Shown here in pieces: positions 29,601-37,003 of a DNA stretch of 64,000 nt (position 1 is its first letter; the number at the start of each line of letters is the position of its first letter). Both the position numbers and the translations under genes were made by a program. The notes under the pieces were generated by a model. That model had not been told where the DNA came from, did no database searches, and was given only the letters and a program-made list of their open reading frames with translations. Source of the stretch: Phaeodactylibacter luteus (GTDB lineage Bacteria > Bacteroidota > Bacteroidia > Chitinophagales > Saprospiraceae); assembly GCF_007993045.1 (NCBI RefSeq), contig NZ_VOOR01000028.1, forward strand, positions 1 through 64,000, read 5' to 3'.

Positions 29601-30494
29601 GTGCTGGGCATGGCTTATTTTGGTGCCGCTGCGGCCCGCCTGGCCATGGGCTCGCCGGGAGAAGCCCTTTCGGACAGTCAGGCTGCTGCCCGCATTTGGC
29701 GCAAGGCTGGCGCTCCTGTTCTACAGCAGGCGCAGGCCCACGGGCAGGCTGCTGCCATTCTGGAGCAGCTGGGGCTTACCGCGCAGGCCTTGCAACAGCA
29801 GGATAGCGTAGCCACACTGCTTCAGGAGGCTTCCCCTGCTCACCCTGGGCTATGGAAAGTCTACTTTGACCAGGCACGGCTCTACCTGCAGCAGGGCGAT
29901 TTGGAGAAGGCTCGGCGGCAAGGGCAGCGGGCATTGGAACATAGCCAAGCACATATCCCCAATAATGATTTTGAAGTAGATATCCTCTTTCTGATGGGGC
30001 GGTCGAGCCGTTATTTGGGGGACACCACAGGCTACCGTACAGCCTATGCACAGGCGTTGGGCCGGCTGGAAGAAATGGAGGCCCGCTCAGCGGGCAATGC
30101 CAATATTCTGTACCGTCTGGGCGTTTCAGCTTATCACCTCAGACAAGACGAGGCGGCCCTTGACTGGCTGGGGCGGGCGATCGAAGCCAATGAAGATTTC
30201 CGGGGTGCTGCTTATGCCATCCGCGGCATCTGTTTGGCCCGGCTGGGGCGTTTTGCTGAAGCAGAAACCGTCAATAAGGCTTTTGCGGAGGCTTTCGCCG
30301 GTGAGCCCTCTGTACAGATCAATCATGCCGTATTTTGGGCTTGCAGGGGAAAGGGGCGGAAAGCGGTCCGGGCCTTGAGCATGGCCATTGAAAACGGCTA
30401 TACAGACTTGGCTTGGATACGTACTGCGCCCTCTTTGGACAAGGTAAGGAGGAGGCGCGATTACCAAAAGTTAATACAAGAGCATGAGGATTAA
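26610..30494 (+). CDS. Giant periplasmic TPR-repeat protein with N-terminal CarboxypepD-reg-like domain
   Basis: The 1294-residue protein has a signal peptide (RLITWLLLLLACPVWAQQ). A beta domain follows at about residues 30-115 (VPRVTDEEGQFLLRFVGLPP), then a coiled coil (about 130-190), and then some twenty or more tetratricopeptide units to the C-terminus, such as QYPEVIEVTKKAIAIA, ARAWRAQGSAWLNLGQISRA and GSYLEAEQYFERALSAL. TPR arrays bind other proteins. Start and stop overlap both neighbours (4 and 11 bp), which implies a fixed stoichiometry and a joint complex. No catalytic domain is visible. Confidence 0.85.
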   Translation: MSRLITWLLLLLACPVWAQQLERAGQVTIHNSRYRTGVLEVVPGAEVLAGEGAVPRVTDEEGQFLLRFVGLPPASTIAVSVNKPGLEVVNKRALATVTVGDPSLLRVFMAKPGAIAQAMAEFYAINVAQLTARRDSIIQDLRTEGAAKAKALQGLEEKYGRTLVSRDEAIALLEKQLEQALSQLSVHSLQLAGKNLDFASSLYIKAYEALRAGQQEKVIALLEEARLNDRAQRALGDIASAQENIEAEEERIRLSRAEIDQIIEAYELQAEAYTLKLQVDKALLTNDTILQLLPESSFGPEKRLLLLGEQLQQLALLGRGSTGLEQEIRSALASSPFSDGIRLMLWNTLAEAKNLQGQYPEVIEVTKKAIAIAGASASAFEKARAWRAQGSAWLNLGQISRAADAFEEAAQALDTDESPLRETSGVLLLMDLGNLAMQQGDMAESVRWYRQAIRNWSAASAPPVVRLAGESTMQVGLGMAYLQYGSYLEAEQYFERALSALDGTQLPLVSANARVGLANVAMAQGQWEKAEALARAAESDFLAFSPDNAGLGLAYQVLGSLSAERGDAEQALAYLAQAKEQIEQAQPGSPALAMVYEAYAAQYMALGKIAEAQASLRQARSIIVRTEGQGLLLANLMQAEADLLLRSGQTEQATSVAEAALSIYQQEGVESMALANLYLLLSNISLSEKAPSASQQWLSQAVALMEKQMVGGASTFLANTYYMQAQTHLLLQKRALAAEAAKKALQVYEALGYHREERFRALLLLAQAQASGAGKEGAAEALSLARQLAQGPGEEAQILMLEAAQAVERGGYQEGAALLQESIGKLQEESPVDSTQLSLAYQKLGQAQMPLSPVAALRTTQKALALMPHGAPPYAQAGVHNQIGLAAEQAADLPAMARAYKAAVALLEKEEAGGLGLGLALTGYARALQYQQKLGDAIRLYERAVPIMEAQREAPDNGMAALGLGQCLQFQGRPGEALPWFEKTIEKLEAMPGSAPPVLGMAYFGAAAARLAMGSPGEALSDSQAAARIWRKAGAPVLQQAQAHGQAAAILEQLGLTAQALQQQDSVATLLQEASPAHPGLWKVYFDQARLYLQQGDLEKARRQGQRALEHSQAHIPNNDFEVDILFLMGRSSRYLGDTTGYRTAYAQALGRLEEMEARSAGNANILYRLGVSAYHLRQDEAALDWLGRAIEANEDFRGAAYAIRGICLARLGRFAEAETVNKAFAEAFAGEPSVQINHAVFWACRGKGRKAVRALSMAIENGYTDLAWIRTAPSLDKVRRRRDYQKLIQEHED

Positions 30495-32568
30495 GAGCAT
30501 ACTGTGCGGGGCAATGCTTTTTGCAGCCTTGCTGTCAGCAGGCGCGCAGCCGGATGTACGCATTTATGAGCTGGCCTATCAGGTACAGCCCGGCAGCTAT
30601 GGCGAGGAAGAGCGGCTGTCGGAGGTACAGGTCAGGGTGGGCAGCTTGGAAAAAAGCTATACACCTGAAGGGGTAGAGCTGGAAAAGGAAGCCCATCTGT
30701 TTCAGAAAGCGGGGGCGGCAGTAGCGGCTTTGCAGGAAGCTGTAGCCCGCCTGCCTTATTGGATAGCGGTGCCGGAGGGCAAAGATACCCTCTACCGGGC
30801 GTTTGGAACAGATGGAGCCGAATTTGAAGTCAGGGATGAGCTCGGCCGTTGCGTAGAGCGCGTATGGCTCAGCGGAGGGGTGCTGCAGGAGCAGGAGCGC
30901 ATCATCTACCCGCAGGGCAGCGGCGTTGAGTGGGCTTCCCGCGAAAGTTATTTTACGGCTTCGGGCCTTCAGGAGCGGTCGCTTAGGTTCTACAGCCGGA
31001 GTGGGGCCGGCGGCGGCCTTACGGGATGGTGGGCAGCTTGGGGCGGGCAGGCTTACTATGAGCTCCGGGAAGGCGGGGCGCTCCGGTACGCGGTGCGGGG
31101 TGCTCAGGAGCTGAAAAAGGGGCGCTGGCGGGAAGAGCGCGGGCAGTTGTTGCTAAGCCTGGAAGAGCAGGAGCGCCAATTGGGCCTGTACCGGGCAGAT
31201 TGGGGCATGGTGTTGTCGGATACGGCTGGGCAACGGCAGGAGTGGGTGCGGCCCGGGCCCGGCGAGCTGCCGCAAGCATGGCTGGAAAAACCTGCCGCTG
31301 CAGAGGTATTTGTGGAGAATGGGAGGTATGGCCTGCGGTTGCTCACCGGTACTCCCGTTTGGGAGGCGGTGTACGATGAAGTAAAGCTGCTGCCCGGCGG
31401 GCTGGTGCTGCTGCAGCAAGATGGGCTTTGGGGGCTGGGCACGGTAAATGGGGAAGCGGTCACGCCGGTTTACTTCGAAGCCCTTTCGGAGGCAGGGCCG
31501 GGCTGTTTCCTGGCCAAGCGAAAAGGGCAGGCTGGCCTTATAGACGGGCAGGGGCATGAGCGTTTGCCGTTTGTTTACGAGCGTTTGATCTGGCGGGGCG
31601 ATACCACCTTTTGGATGTTCAGAGAAGGGGAAATGGGCTTGATCGGGCAGAGCGGAGCCATCTTGATACCTGCTGCATTTGACCTCATCCACCCCTTTGA
31701 GCAGGGGCGGGCAGTGGCCTACGAAGGGGAGCGCCCGGGGCTGATTGATGAATCTGGCAATTGGCTGTCCCGCCCGGGAGCATACACCCTCCTGGAAAGA
31801 CATGGGAGGTCTGGCTACCTGGTCAAAAGCAAGGACGGCTTATGGGGGTATATCAGTACAGACGGTGTGGTGCGCATCCCCCCGGTTTATATGCATTTGC
31901 GCCCGCTGTCTGCCGATGTGCTGGCCGTGCAGAACAATGGCCGGTTCGGGCTGCTGTCTGTGCATGGGCAGGAGCTGGCCCCGCTAAAGTACCGCCTGCT
32001 GAAGGGATGTGGGGACTATACCGCTACTGGGGGGTTGTGTGCTGCGCTCCGCAGGCAAGGCGTGGTGGCACAATATATAAACGATGAGCAGTTTGGGTAC
32101 CTTGACGGTTTTGGCCGTGCCTTTGCCCCTACCCTTCCTGGGGCAGCAGAGCTGGCAGCGGACTTTCAATCTGTGGAGGCCCTCCCTGGGCTCGTTTTCT
32201 ATCATCGGGAAGGGTGGGTGCACGAGCCTGGGATACAGCGCCTGTACAAGCGGGGCGATTATGGGCAGCCCCGGGTGCAGTATGAGCTGTTGCCGTCAGA
32301 TGGGGCAGAGGATGTGGCAGCGTGGGCTGCATCCCATCTTGAGCCCGGTATTGACCTGGCAGCGGCTATGCTTGATGGGCAGCCGGCGATTGCCCGTATA
32401 GAGCGCGAGCGGGTTCAGTATTACGATTTCTTCCGGCGGCACTTGTATGTTATGCACGGAGGGAAGGTCTTGCACTTGGTTTTTTCCTGTAAGGACGCCA
32501 ACTTTCTGGAGAGCATCCCCGGGCTTTATGAGCTCGAGCAGTTGGTGAGGCTGGAAAAAGGGCCGTAA
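30484..32568 (+). CDS. Secreted WG-repeat protein
   Basis: The 694-residue protein has a signal peptide (ILCGAMLFAALLSAGAQ). The N-terminal third has no family I recognise. Residues about 275-520 are WG beta-repeats, for example NGRYGLRLLTGTPVWEAVYD, QDGLWGLGTVNGEAVTPVYF, KRKGQAGLIDGQGHERLPFV, KDGLWGYISTDGVVRIPPVY and NNGRFGLLSVHGQELAPLKY. WG repeats are protein- or glycan-binding modules common in Bacteroidota. The start overlaps the TPR gene by 11 bp, so it belongs to the same translation-coupled unit. Confidence 0.85.
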   Translation: MRIKSILCGAMLFAALLSAGAQPDVRIYELAYQVQPGSYGEEERLSEVQVRVGSLEKSYTPEGVELEKEAHLFQKAGAAVAALQEAVARLPYWIAVPEGKDTLYRAFGTDGAEFEVRDELGRCVERVWLSGGVLQEQERIIYPQGSGVEWASRESYFTASGLQERSLRFYSRSGAGGGLTGWWAAWGGQAYYELREGGALRYAVRGAQELKKGRWREERGQLLLSLEEQERQLGLYRADWGMVLSDTAGQRQEWVRPGPGELPQAWLEKPAAAEVFVENGRYGLRLLTGTPVWEAVYDEVKLLPGGLVLLQQDGLWGLGTVNGEAVTPVYFEALSEAGPGCFLAKRKGQAGLIDGQGHERLPFVYERLIWRGDTTFWMFREGEMGLIGQSGAILIPAAFDLIHPFEQGRAVAYEGERPGLIDESGNWLSRPGAYTLLERHGRSGYLVKSKDGLWGYISTDGVVRIPPVYMHLRPLSADVLAVQNNGRFGLLSVHGQELAPLKYRLLKGCGDYTATGGLCAALRRQGVVAQYINDEQFGYLDGFGRAFAPTLPGAAELAADFQSVEALPGLVFYHREGWVHEPGIQRLYKRGDYGQPRVQYELLPSDGAEDVAAWAASHLEPGIDLAAAMLDGQPAIARIERERVQYYDFFRRHLYVMHGGKVLHLVFSCKDANFLESIPGLYELEQLVRLEKGP

Positions 32569-32672
32569 GGAAATAAAAAAAACGAACCGGATGGGTACCT
32601 AACCGGGCGGCAAGGTACTAATGGGGCAAACAGCTGCTGAGCTGTTGTTTGACCACCAAAAAATTAGTACCA

Positions 32673-33272
32673 ATGCGACATTACTTTTATCTCCGTCTGG
32701 GCAGTACCCTGGCCCTTTTTGCTCTGCTGCTGGCAGCTGGCTGTAAAAAAGACGATTGTGCTGCCCCTGGGCAGGACTTCATACCGGATGAAGTCCTGGA
32801 TGAAATCCGGGCCAACGGGCAGGTGCTGTACAGTGGCACCAACCCGCCCCGTTTGTCTGGGTCTTACCGGATATCACCTTTGAACCTCGTGAGCAGCAAT
32901 TTTGATGATTTTCTTATCCCTGGCCATACCTTTGAAGATGAGCGGGTCACCTTTTCCAACTTCAACCGTGACGACCTGACACTGTTGGTCGCCTTCGAGC
33001 AGGCCAATACAATGGGGCAGGAATATGGAAGCTTCATCTCTGGCAGCGGAGACCGTTTCACGATTTATGTGCGCATAGAATCCGAAGACACAGAGGGGCA
33101 CACTACGCTCATTACCAAGGTCTACTCTGGGATTGTAGCGGACGATGGCATCCGCGATATGCAGCAATCGTTGTTTATGGTAGATGATAGGGGAGATCCG
33201 AACAATGCTTATATTGAGAATGGGCAGGGGCGCCTGGTAGAGGATGGCGATGGCTTTTCAGAAGCGTTCTAA
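32673..33272 (+). CDS. Lipoprotein of unknown function
   Basis: The 199-residue protein starts MRHYFYLRLGSTLALFALLL and has a lipobox LAAGC, so it should be lipid-anchored. The mature part is acidic (SNFDDFLIPGHTFEDERVTF, EDTEGHTTLITKV) and predicted to be beta-rich. I do not recognise a family. It is 104 bp after the WG-repeat gene, with a possible CAAACAGCT hairpin between them, so it may be a separate unit. An intergenic repeat follows 28 bp after its stop. Confidence 0.75.
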   Translation: MRHYFYLRLGSTLALFALLLAAGCKKDDCAAPGQDFIPDEVLDEIRANGQVLYSGTNPPRLSGSYRISPLNLVSSNFDDFLIPGHTFEDERVTFSNFNRDDLTLLVAFEQANTMGQEYGSFISGSGDRFTIYVRIESEDTEGHTTLITKVYSGIVADDGIRDMQQSLFMVDDRGDPNNAYIENGQGRLVEDGDGFSEAF

Positions 33273-33300
33273 TGTGGGCATTGCAACTCAGGCGCCCTGA

Positions 33301-33418
33301 ATGGCATCGGGCTAGCGCTGCGGAGGGGTGGCAAGCCCGTTAGGGCCGAGCGGACAGCGAGCCCCGCAGCATAGCGGCCCCTGCCTGTGAGGCAGGGGAA
33401 GCCCCCAAAAACGACCGT
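33301..33418 (-). repeat. Intergenic repeat family A, copy 3 (short)
   Basis: About 118 bp in reverse orientation. It retains GGGCTAGCGCTGCGGAGGGG, TGGCAAGCCCGTTAGGGCCG, GAGCGGACAGCGAGCCCCG and CATAGCGGCCCCTGCC but lacks the outer TTTTGGTT arm. It shows the uninterrupted GGGGTGGCAAGCCCG site that is disrupted in the copy at 54030. Confidence 0.8.
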
Positions 33419-33478
33419 TGAGCTTGCGCCTGCAGGCCGTTCTCTGGTTTTGTGGCAGGTGAAATACGTCAATATTTC

Positions 33479-33508
33479 TTGCCAAGGTTCAAATATCGTT
33501 TATCTTTG
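33479..33508 (+). promoter_or_regulatory. Bacteroidota-type promoter for the small outer-membrane protein
   Basis: TTG at 33479-33481, a 19-bp spacer and TATCTTTG at 33501-33508 match the TTTG/TAnnTTTG consensus. The coding start is at 33568, giving a leader of about 55 nt. Confidence 0.65.
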
Positions 33509-33567
33509 GTGTGCAAAACTGGAGAAACAGGCTGGGAAAAAAATTAATCCATTAAACCCTTACTATC

Positions 33568-34077
33568 ATGAAAAAACTGATTGTACTACTGCCTGTATTC
33601 GCAGTTTGTATGCTGTTCTCCGGTTCTGCGGAGGCACAGGACTACAAGACTGCAGTTGGTGCCCGCTTGGGCTATCCGCTATCGGCTTCGCTGAAGTATG
33701 TCCTCAACGACAACGGCAGCGCTATTGAAGCTTACGTTGGCACCCGCGGCTGGGGCTACGGCCGCTACGTATCTGTGAGCGCAGCTTACCAAATCCACAA
33801 GCCACTTGATATCGAGGGGCTGGATGGGTTGTACTACTACTTTGGTGGAGGTGCCACGATAGCGTTCTGGAACTACGCCGATGATTTTTTCTTTGACGAT
33901 GATTACTCTACGACGGCTATTGGGATTCAGGGGTACCTGGGGCTTGATTACGCTTTTGACGACACACCGATCAACCTGACCGTAGACTGGATCCCGACCT
34001 TTTTTGTCAACGGCTACGGAAATGGGTTTGGCGGGGGCTATGGCTCTGTCGGTATCCGTTATATCCTAAGCAGGTAA
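33568..34077 (+). CDS. Small outer-membrane beta-barrel protein
   Basis: The 169-residue protein has a signal peptide (LIVLLPVFAVCMLFSGSAEAQ). The mature part alternates polar and hydrophobic or aromatic residues (YKTAVGARLGYPLSASLKYV, YGRYVSVSAAYQI, YYYFGGGATIAFW, IGIQGYLGLDYAF) and ends GYGSVGIRYILSR. This is an eight-stranded barrel pattern of the OmpW/OmpA-barrel type. The function is not known. It has its own promoter and terminator, so it is monocistronic and probably well expressed. Confidence 0.8.
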   Translation: MKKLIVLLPVFAVCMLFSGSAEAQDYKTAVGARLGYPLSASLKYVLNDNGSAIEAYVGTRGWGYGRYVSVSAAYQIHKPLDIEGLDGLYYYFGGGATIAFWNYADDFFFDDDYSTTAIGIQGYLGLDYAFDDTPINLTVDWIPTFFVNGYGNGFGGGYGSVGIRYILSR

Positions 34078-34126
34078 TACCGTTTTCTCATCAGGCTGGC
34101 TGTATAGGTAAATACGGCAGGCTTGG

Positions 34127-34162
34127 AAGCCCGGAGCGCAGCAGTGTACTCCGGGCTTTTTG
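34127..34162 (+). terminator. Rho-independent terminator after the small outer-membrane protein
   Basis: A perfect 10-bp stem AAGCCCGGAG/CTCCGGGCTT with a 12-nt loop is followed by TTTTTG, 49 bp after the stop. Confidence 0.85.
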
Positions 34163-34228
34163 TTTAAGGGCTTGTTGGGAGGGTTTTATTGAGGATCAGT
34201 GGGTTATGCCCGCTTGATGTGCTAGCGT

Positions 34229-34342
34229 GGCAGCAGGGTTCTTCCGAAGCTACAGCAGATGAGTTTAGCGGGCAAAATGAAAAATCAGTGAGGAAGCCAG
34301 GCTCATAAAGCGTTGGTTGGCAATAGGAACGAGCTCCAAACC
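34229..34342 (+). repeat. Intergenic repeat family B, short copy
   Basis: The stretch CGTGGCAGCAGGGTTCTTCC, then GAGTTTAGCGGGCAAAATGA, CATAAAGCG and GCAATAGGAACGAGCTCCAA matches, in the same order, 50841-50900 plus 51149-51191. The second copy has about 250 bp of extra DNA in the middle. Confidence 0.55.
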
Positions 34343-34346
34343 TTTT

Positions 34347-36272
34347 TTAAGTCGTTTCTAGGGCCATCAGGATATTCTCCGCGCCCGATTGTAAAAGGAT
34401 GTTGCGCAGGTAAATGTCGAGCTGTTCATCCCCTTCTTTCAGCCCAAGCTGTTCGCGCAGGCGATACCGGGCCATGGCAGCGGCTTTAGGCGTTACGCTC
34501 ATGATTTCAGCTACCTCTTTATTGGAGAGCTCCATGGCAAATAGCATGGCATAGCGGATTTGTTTTTGCGTCAGCCCTGGTGCGGAGCTGATGATCTGGC
34601 GGGCAAATTCCGGATAGAACAGTTCAAATTCTTTTTCGAGGGTTGGCAGGGTATCGGACTCCGTAAAAATCAGGTGGATCTTCCTTAGGAGGTACTCTGG
34701 GCGCTTGTGGTAGCGCTCAATGGTTTCCCTCACCTTATTGCGGAGCCCCGCAGCCCATAGGCTTTTATCGATAACGGCCTTTTGCTGGTACTCCAGTTGC
34801 CGTGTGATCATGGCTTTTTCCTGTGTCAGCCTTTGGCTCCGTTCGCGGTTGGCCTCCTGCCGGGCTACCGCTTGTTTGCGGTACTGATAAAAGCTCAGCC
34901 CCATGAGAAAGGCAGACAGCAGGCCAAGGAAGGTAAGTATGGTAGTGTACTGGGCCCGCCGTTTGGCCAAGGCGGCCTGTTGGGCTGCAATGCTGGCTTT
35001 TTTTTCTGCCATTTCTGCTTGCTGCAGGTATTTGGAGAGCTCATAGGCGGCGGTGTAGTCTTGGGTCATGCGGATCTGCTCGGACCGTTCCCTTTTTTTC
35101 TGCCATTGAGCCAGCTTGCTGGCGTATTGGTAAGCTTTTGCAAAATCTTGTTGTTGGGAGTAGGCTTTGGACAGGGCTTCCAGGGCTCTTCCTATATAAA
35201 GGTCCATGGAGTCTGTTTGGGCAAGGTCCAGGGCTTGATGAAAATGCAGCACTGCTGTTTTTAGGGGGGCTTGCTCCAAAAGCGCATGCTGGCCTAAGAA
35301 AAAATAGTACTCTGCCCCCGGTGCTAGCGCTGCGCGTTGATAATAGTGCTGTACGGTGTCCAATACGGTTTTCAGCTTTGCCGGGCTTTGCAGCCGGGTG
35401 TAGAGCTCCATGATCTGCCAGCTGAAGTTGATCTGGTTGAGGTCGGGGGAAAAGTTCTGGAAGACCTTTTCCAGGTAAACCTGAGCCTTGTCCAAGTTGC
35501 CTTGGTCGAGGTAGGTTTTGCCAATGCTGTTATTGATCAGCCGCTCCATATAAGGGTAAGAGGGATGATGTGCGGAGACTTTCTGCTCCAGCGCTAAAAA
35601 CTGTTTTTGCGCCTTTTCCAGCTTGCCTTCTTCCATCATACAGATGCCGATGTTGTGCTCTATCATGGCTTTGCGGTAGAAGTGCCCACGGGCTGTGGTA
35701 TCCATTTCTACGCGGTGCAGTGCCTGTGTGAAGTAGGCCATTGCATTGCCCGGCTGCCCCATTTCGTGGTAGGCGGTGCCCATATTGGTCAAAACATTTA
35801 CCGTAGTAGTGGAATAATCGGTATCCCATTTGGCAGAATCGAGGTATTCTTCAAAATAGGCAACCGCCTTTGGGTAGTCCCCGCGGAGGATTTCTATGTT
35901 GCCGGACAGGAAGAAGCGGTAATCTGCATGCTTTTTGCGTTCTTCCGGGGGGGCTTCTGCCACAGAAAGGGCGAGGAAGTGGAGCGCAGAGTCATAATTA
36001 TTGAGCTGTACATGCATCCGGCCCAATTCGGAGTAGAAGTAGGGGAGCATCCGCTTATCCTCTTTGAAGTGCTGCATATAATATTGCCGTAGGCAGGGGA
36101 TGTACGGGGATTCTTCCTGAATGAACTGGCCGAGCCTCAAGAGTGCTGCGTTTGCGGTCTTTAGCGTATCGGCCTGTGTAGCCTTGAGCCAATCGGTACA
36201 TGCTTTCTGTGCGCTAATCCCTTCTGCGGCGGAAAGGAAAAGGAGGATAAGGAGAAACAGCTTTTTGTGCAT
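34347..36272 (-). CDS. TPR-repeat sensor with membrane helix and C-terminal LuxR-like HTH
   Basis: The 641-residue protein has a signal peptide (KKLFLLILLFLSAAEGISAQ), which fixes the start at 36272. About six TPR units follow (VLTNMGTAYHEMGQPGNAMA, AMIEHNIGICMMEEGKLEKA, INNSIGKTYLDQGNLDKAQV), then a membrane helix (ILTFLGLLSAFLMGLSFYQY, about residues 435-455), a cytoplasmic coiled coil, and an HTH segment (LTQKQIRYAMLFAMELSNKE, VAEIMSVTPKAAAMARYRLR). This is the one-protein TPR-TM-HTH layout common in Bacteroidota. A periplasmic sensor that regulates transcription from the membrane is inferred. Confidence 0.85.
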   Translation of the reverse strand: MHKKLFLLILLFLSAAEGISAQKACTDWLKATQADTLKTANAALLRLGQFIQEESPYIPCLRQYYMQHFKEDKRMLPYFYSELGRMHVQLNNYDSALHFLALSVAEAPPEERKKHADYRFFLSGNIEILRGDYPKAVAYFEEYLDSAKWDTDYSTTTVNVLTNMGTAYHEMGQPGNAMAYFTQALHRVEMDTTARGHFYRKAMIEHNIGICMMEEGKLEKAQKQFLALEQKVSAHHPSYPYMERLINNSIGKTYLDQGNLDKAQVYLEKVFQNFSPDLNQINFSWQIMELYTRLQSPAKLKTVLDTVQHYYQRAALAPGAEYYFFLGQHALLEQAPLKTAVLHFHQALDLAQTDSMDLYIGRALEALSKAYSQQQDFAKAYQYASKLAQWQKKRERSEQIRMTQDYTAAYELSKYLQQAEMAEKKASIAAQQAALAKRRAQYTTILTFLGLLSAFLMGLSFYQYRKQAVARQEANRERSQRLTQEKAMITRQLEYQQKAVIDKSLWAAGLRNKVRETIERYHKRPEYLLRKIHLIFTESDTLPTLEKEFELFYPEFARQIISSAPGLTQKQIRYAMLFAMELSNKEVAEIMSVTPKAAAMARYRLREQLGLKEGDEQLDIYLRNILLQSGAENILMALETT

Positions 36273-36527
36273 TTGCCTGACGTTTAAGTTCGTGCTAAAA
36301 CATGGGCTAATGCTGCTCAGTGTGTTTGCGGGGGAGGGGCCTATGCCAATAGAGGACAGGGCGGTCCAAGTTGAACTTCTATAATGACAGGAAAATGTTG
36401 AGGCTTTTAAGTAGCAGGTGGATATAGCCGATGGGCTATCTTTGGGGCAGTAAAGATAGCCAATACTTTTCAAAAAGCCAATGTCGAGCGAGCTGTCCGG
36501 CTGCTTAGATCACAATAGATTTTTTTC

Positions 36528-36558
36528 TTGCCGAATGGATAATATTTATTTACCTTTG
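36528..36558 (+). promoter_or_regulatory. Bacteroidota-type promoter for rpsU
   Basis: TTG at 36528-36530, a 20-bp spacer and TACCTTTG at 36551-36558 match the consensus. The first coding base is at 36675, so the transcript has an unusually long leader for this window (about 110 nt). Confidence 0.7.
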
Positions 36559-36666
36559 CCGGGCAAAATTTACAAGGGCCACCTTTATTTTGCCCGGTGA
36601 AGCACCGGCAGTTACTGAACCTTTTTTAATTAATCATAGGAAAAGCCTGGCTTTTCAAAACATTGT

Positions 36667-36671
36667 GAGGT
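36667..36671 (+). promoter_or_regulatory. Shine-Dalgarno-like GAGGT before rpsU
   Basis: GAGGT ends 3 nt before the rpsU ATG and can pair with the anti-Shine-Dalgarno sequence of 16S rRNA. Most genes in this window lack such a motif. In Bacteroidota the anti-SD is normally sequestered on the ribosome with help from bS21, and rpsU is a known exception that keeps an SD. Confidence 0.5.
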
Positions 36672-36674
36672 TAC

Positions 36675-36869
36675 ATGATCATCATTAATGTAAAAGACGG
36701 AGAATCAATCGACCGCGCACTGAAGCGCTACAAGCGCAAGCACCGCAATATTGGCGTAATTAAGGAACTACGCCGCCGCAAGCAGTTTTCAAAGCCATCA
36801 GTGGAGCGCCGCAACGAGCGCCTGAAGGCCCGCTACCGCTTGGAGAAAGAGGCGGAGATTGGGATGTAG
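36675..36869 (+). CDS. rpsU: 30S ribosomal protein bS21
   Basis: The 64-residue basic protein reads MIIINVKDGESIDRALKRYK, then GVIKELRRRKQFSKPSVERR, the standard bS21 sequence of Bacteroidota. It sits on the 30S platform near the 16S 3' end. It has its own promoter and terminator and is monocistronic here. Confidence 0.97.
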   Translation: MIIINVKDGESIDRALKRYKRKHRNIGVIKELRRRKQFSKPSVERRNERLKARYRLEKEAEIGM

Positions 36870-36914
36870 GCTTTGTTTAAAAGCACTTATATCCAATAGC
36901 AAAACCAAAATCAT

Positions 36915-36940
36915 AGCGCCAAGCTTACTTGGCGCTGTTG
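36915..36940 (+). terminator. Rho-independent terminator after rpsU
   Basis: A perfect 9-bp stem AGCGCCAAG/CTTGGCGCT with a 4-nt loop is followed by GTTGTTAT, 45 bp after the stop. Confidence 0.75.
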
Positions 36941-36951
36941 TTATCATATCA

Positions 36952-36986
36952 GAAAAGGTTTCAAGGCATTGCCCTGAAACCCTTTC
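36952..36986 (-). terminator. Terminator of the SprB-repeat gene
   Basis: GAAAAGGTTTCA pairs with TGAAACCCTTTC (one mismatch). On the minus strand it is followed by CTTTTCTGAT. It lies 18 bp beyond the stop of the gene ending at 37004. Confidence 0.6.
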
Positions 36987-37003
36987 GTGTTTAAGGCCTT
37001 GCC

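Larger units (their letters stand above)
36273..36674. other. Divergent intergenic region upstream of rpsU
   Basis: About 400 bp between the TPR-HTH gene and rpsU. The right part holds the rpsU promoter and a leader of about 110 nt. The left part must hold the promoter of the TPR-HTH gene, for which I see no exact motif. No gene or repeat is apparent. Confidence 0.5.
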
